NCBI GenBank assembly: GCA_030605085.1
Contig: JAUWBH010000030.1
Location: 1-42,479, forward strand
DNA from: Promethearchaeota archaeon
GTDB taxonomy: Archaea > Asgardarchaeota > Lokiarchaeia > Sigynarchaeales > SOKP01
Length of the DNA: 42,479 nt
Direction: 5' to 3'
The notes beneath the pieces are model-generated. The model ran no database searches and was not told the origin of the DNA. It worked only from the letters and a program-made list of their open reading frames with translations. The position numbers and the translations under genes are program-made. Position 1 is the stretch's first letter. Every line of letters starts with the position of its first letter. Shown in pieces: positions 42,287 through 42,479 of this stretch.

Positions 42287-42479
42287 TCGTTAAAAATAAC
42301 TAATTTTATATTTTATTTCTTTTATCAAGTTAAAATCGGATTAAATGTTAAATTTTTTGTATAATGAAGATTATTCTTTCACTTTTTAAAATATTTATAA
42401 TATATCTCTGGATATCACAGCCAATATTATCTTAATAACACACCGTCTTAAATATGAACTTCGAGACGGTAGTTACTAC
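42287..42479. other. Right-end intergenic stretch
   Basis: 193 AT-rich bases with T-runs near 42352 and no complete gene. The last ~20 bases become less AT-rich (GAACTTCGAGACGGTAG). They may belong to a feature beyond the window. Confidence 0.3.

Overview
The window looks like a chromosomal piece of an Asgard archaeon, most like the Lokiarchaeia (Promethearchaeota). It is AT-rich, with Shine-Dalgarno-like sites before some genes and T-rich ends. It encodes several eukaryote-signature proteins: two Ras/Rab-type small GTPases, a profilin, a V4R (Bet3/TRAPP-related) protein, longin/roadblock-like proteins and a TEP1/NPHP3-like STAND NTPase with a double WD40 propeller. It also carries archaeal genes such as pyruvoyl-dependent arginine decarboxylase and deoxyhypusine synthase-like enzymes. 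The lineage is inferred from gene content; no marker tree was possible.

Layout. 1-7761 is an accessory zone: the end of an MBL-fold gene, a GC-rich epimerase that looks foreign, the 1432-residue STAND/WD40 protein, a stretch of broken gene remnants (TPR and GC-rich WD40 pieces), and a class III CoA-transferase. 7762-11660 holds a GPH/MFS symporter, a candidate structured RNA, an Asgard zinc-ribbon protein and a cyclase-family hydrolase. A ~110-bp direct repeat lies upstream of both the symporter and the hydrolase. 11713-15551 has a large membrane protein with a cytosolic longin/roadblock-like tail, a histone-deacetylase-fold amidohydrolase and a profilin. 16113-22377 is envelope-related: a half-size FtsX/ABC pair, three small membrane proteins and a very acidic cell-surface protein. 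22688-25198 carries an acyl-CoA synthetase, a Lin0512 protein and a tiny ORF.

25334-29175 holds an unknown gene followed by the most unusual protein here. It has helical repeats, a LAGLIDADG-like domain lacking its acidic residues, and a C-terminal RecB/Cas4-type nuclease domain. Its N-terminus extends upstream of the first usable start and appears to be split by a one-base frameshift.

29373-35339 is a coherent arginine/polyamine neighbourhood: arginyl-tRNA synthetase, agmatinase-type ureohydrolase, a YkgJ-like cysteine cluster protein, pyruvoyl arginine decarboxylase and two deoxyhypusine-synthase paralogues. Together they suggest arginine to agmatine to putrescine, then aminobutyl transfer by DHS-type enzymes. 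35372-39599 has a longin-like protein, an M29 aminopeptidase, a B12-binding radical SAM protein and a CinA/PncC deamidase.

39745-42286 is a small-GTPase neighbourhood: a GTPase whose P-loop is split by a 30-nt stop-containing insert, two inverted thioredoxin-like paralogues (one truncated), a V4R protein and an intact Rab-like GTPase. No tRNA, rRNA, CRISPR array or complete insertion sequence was seen.
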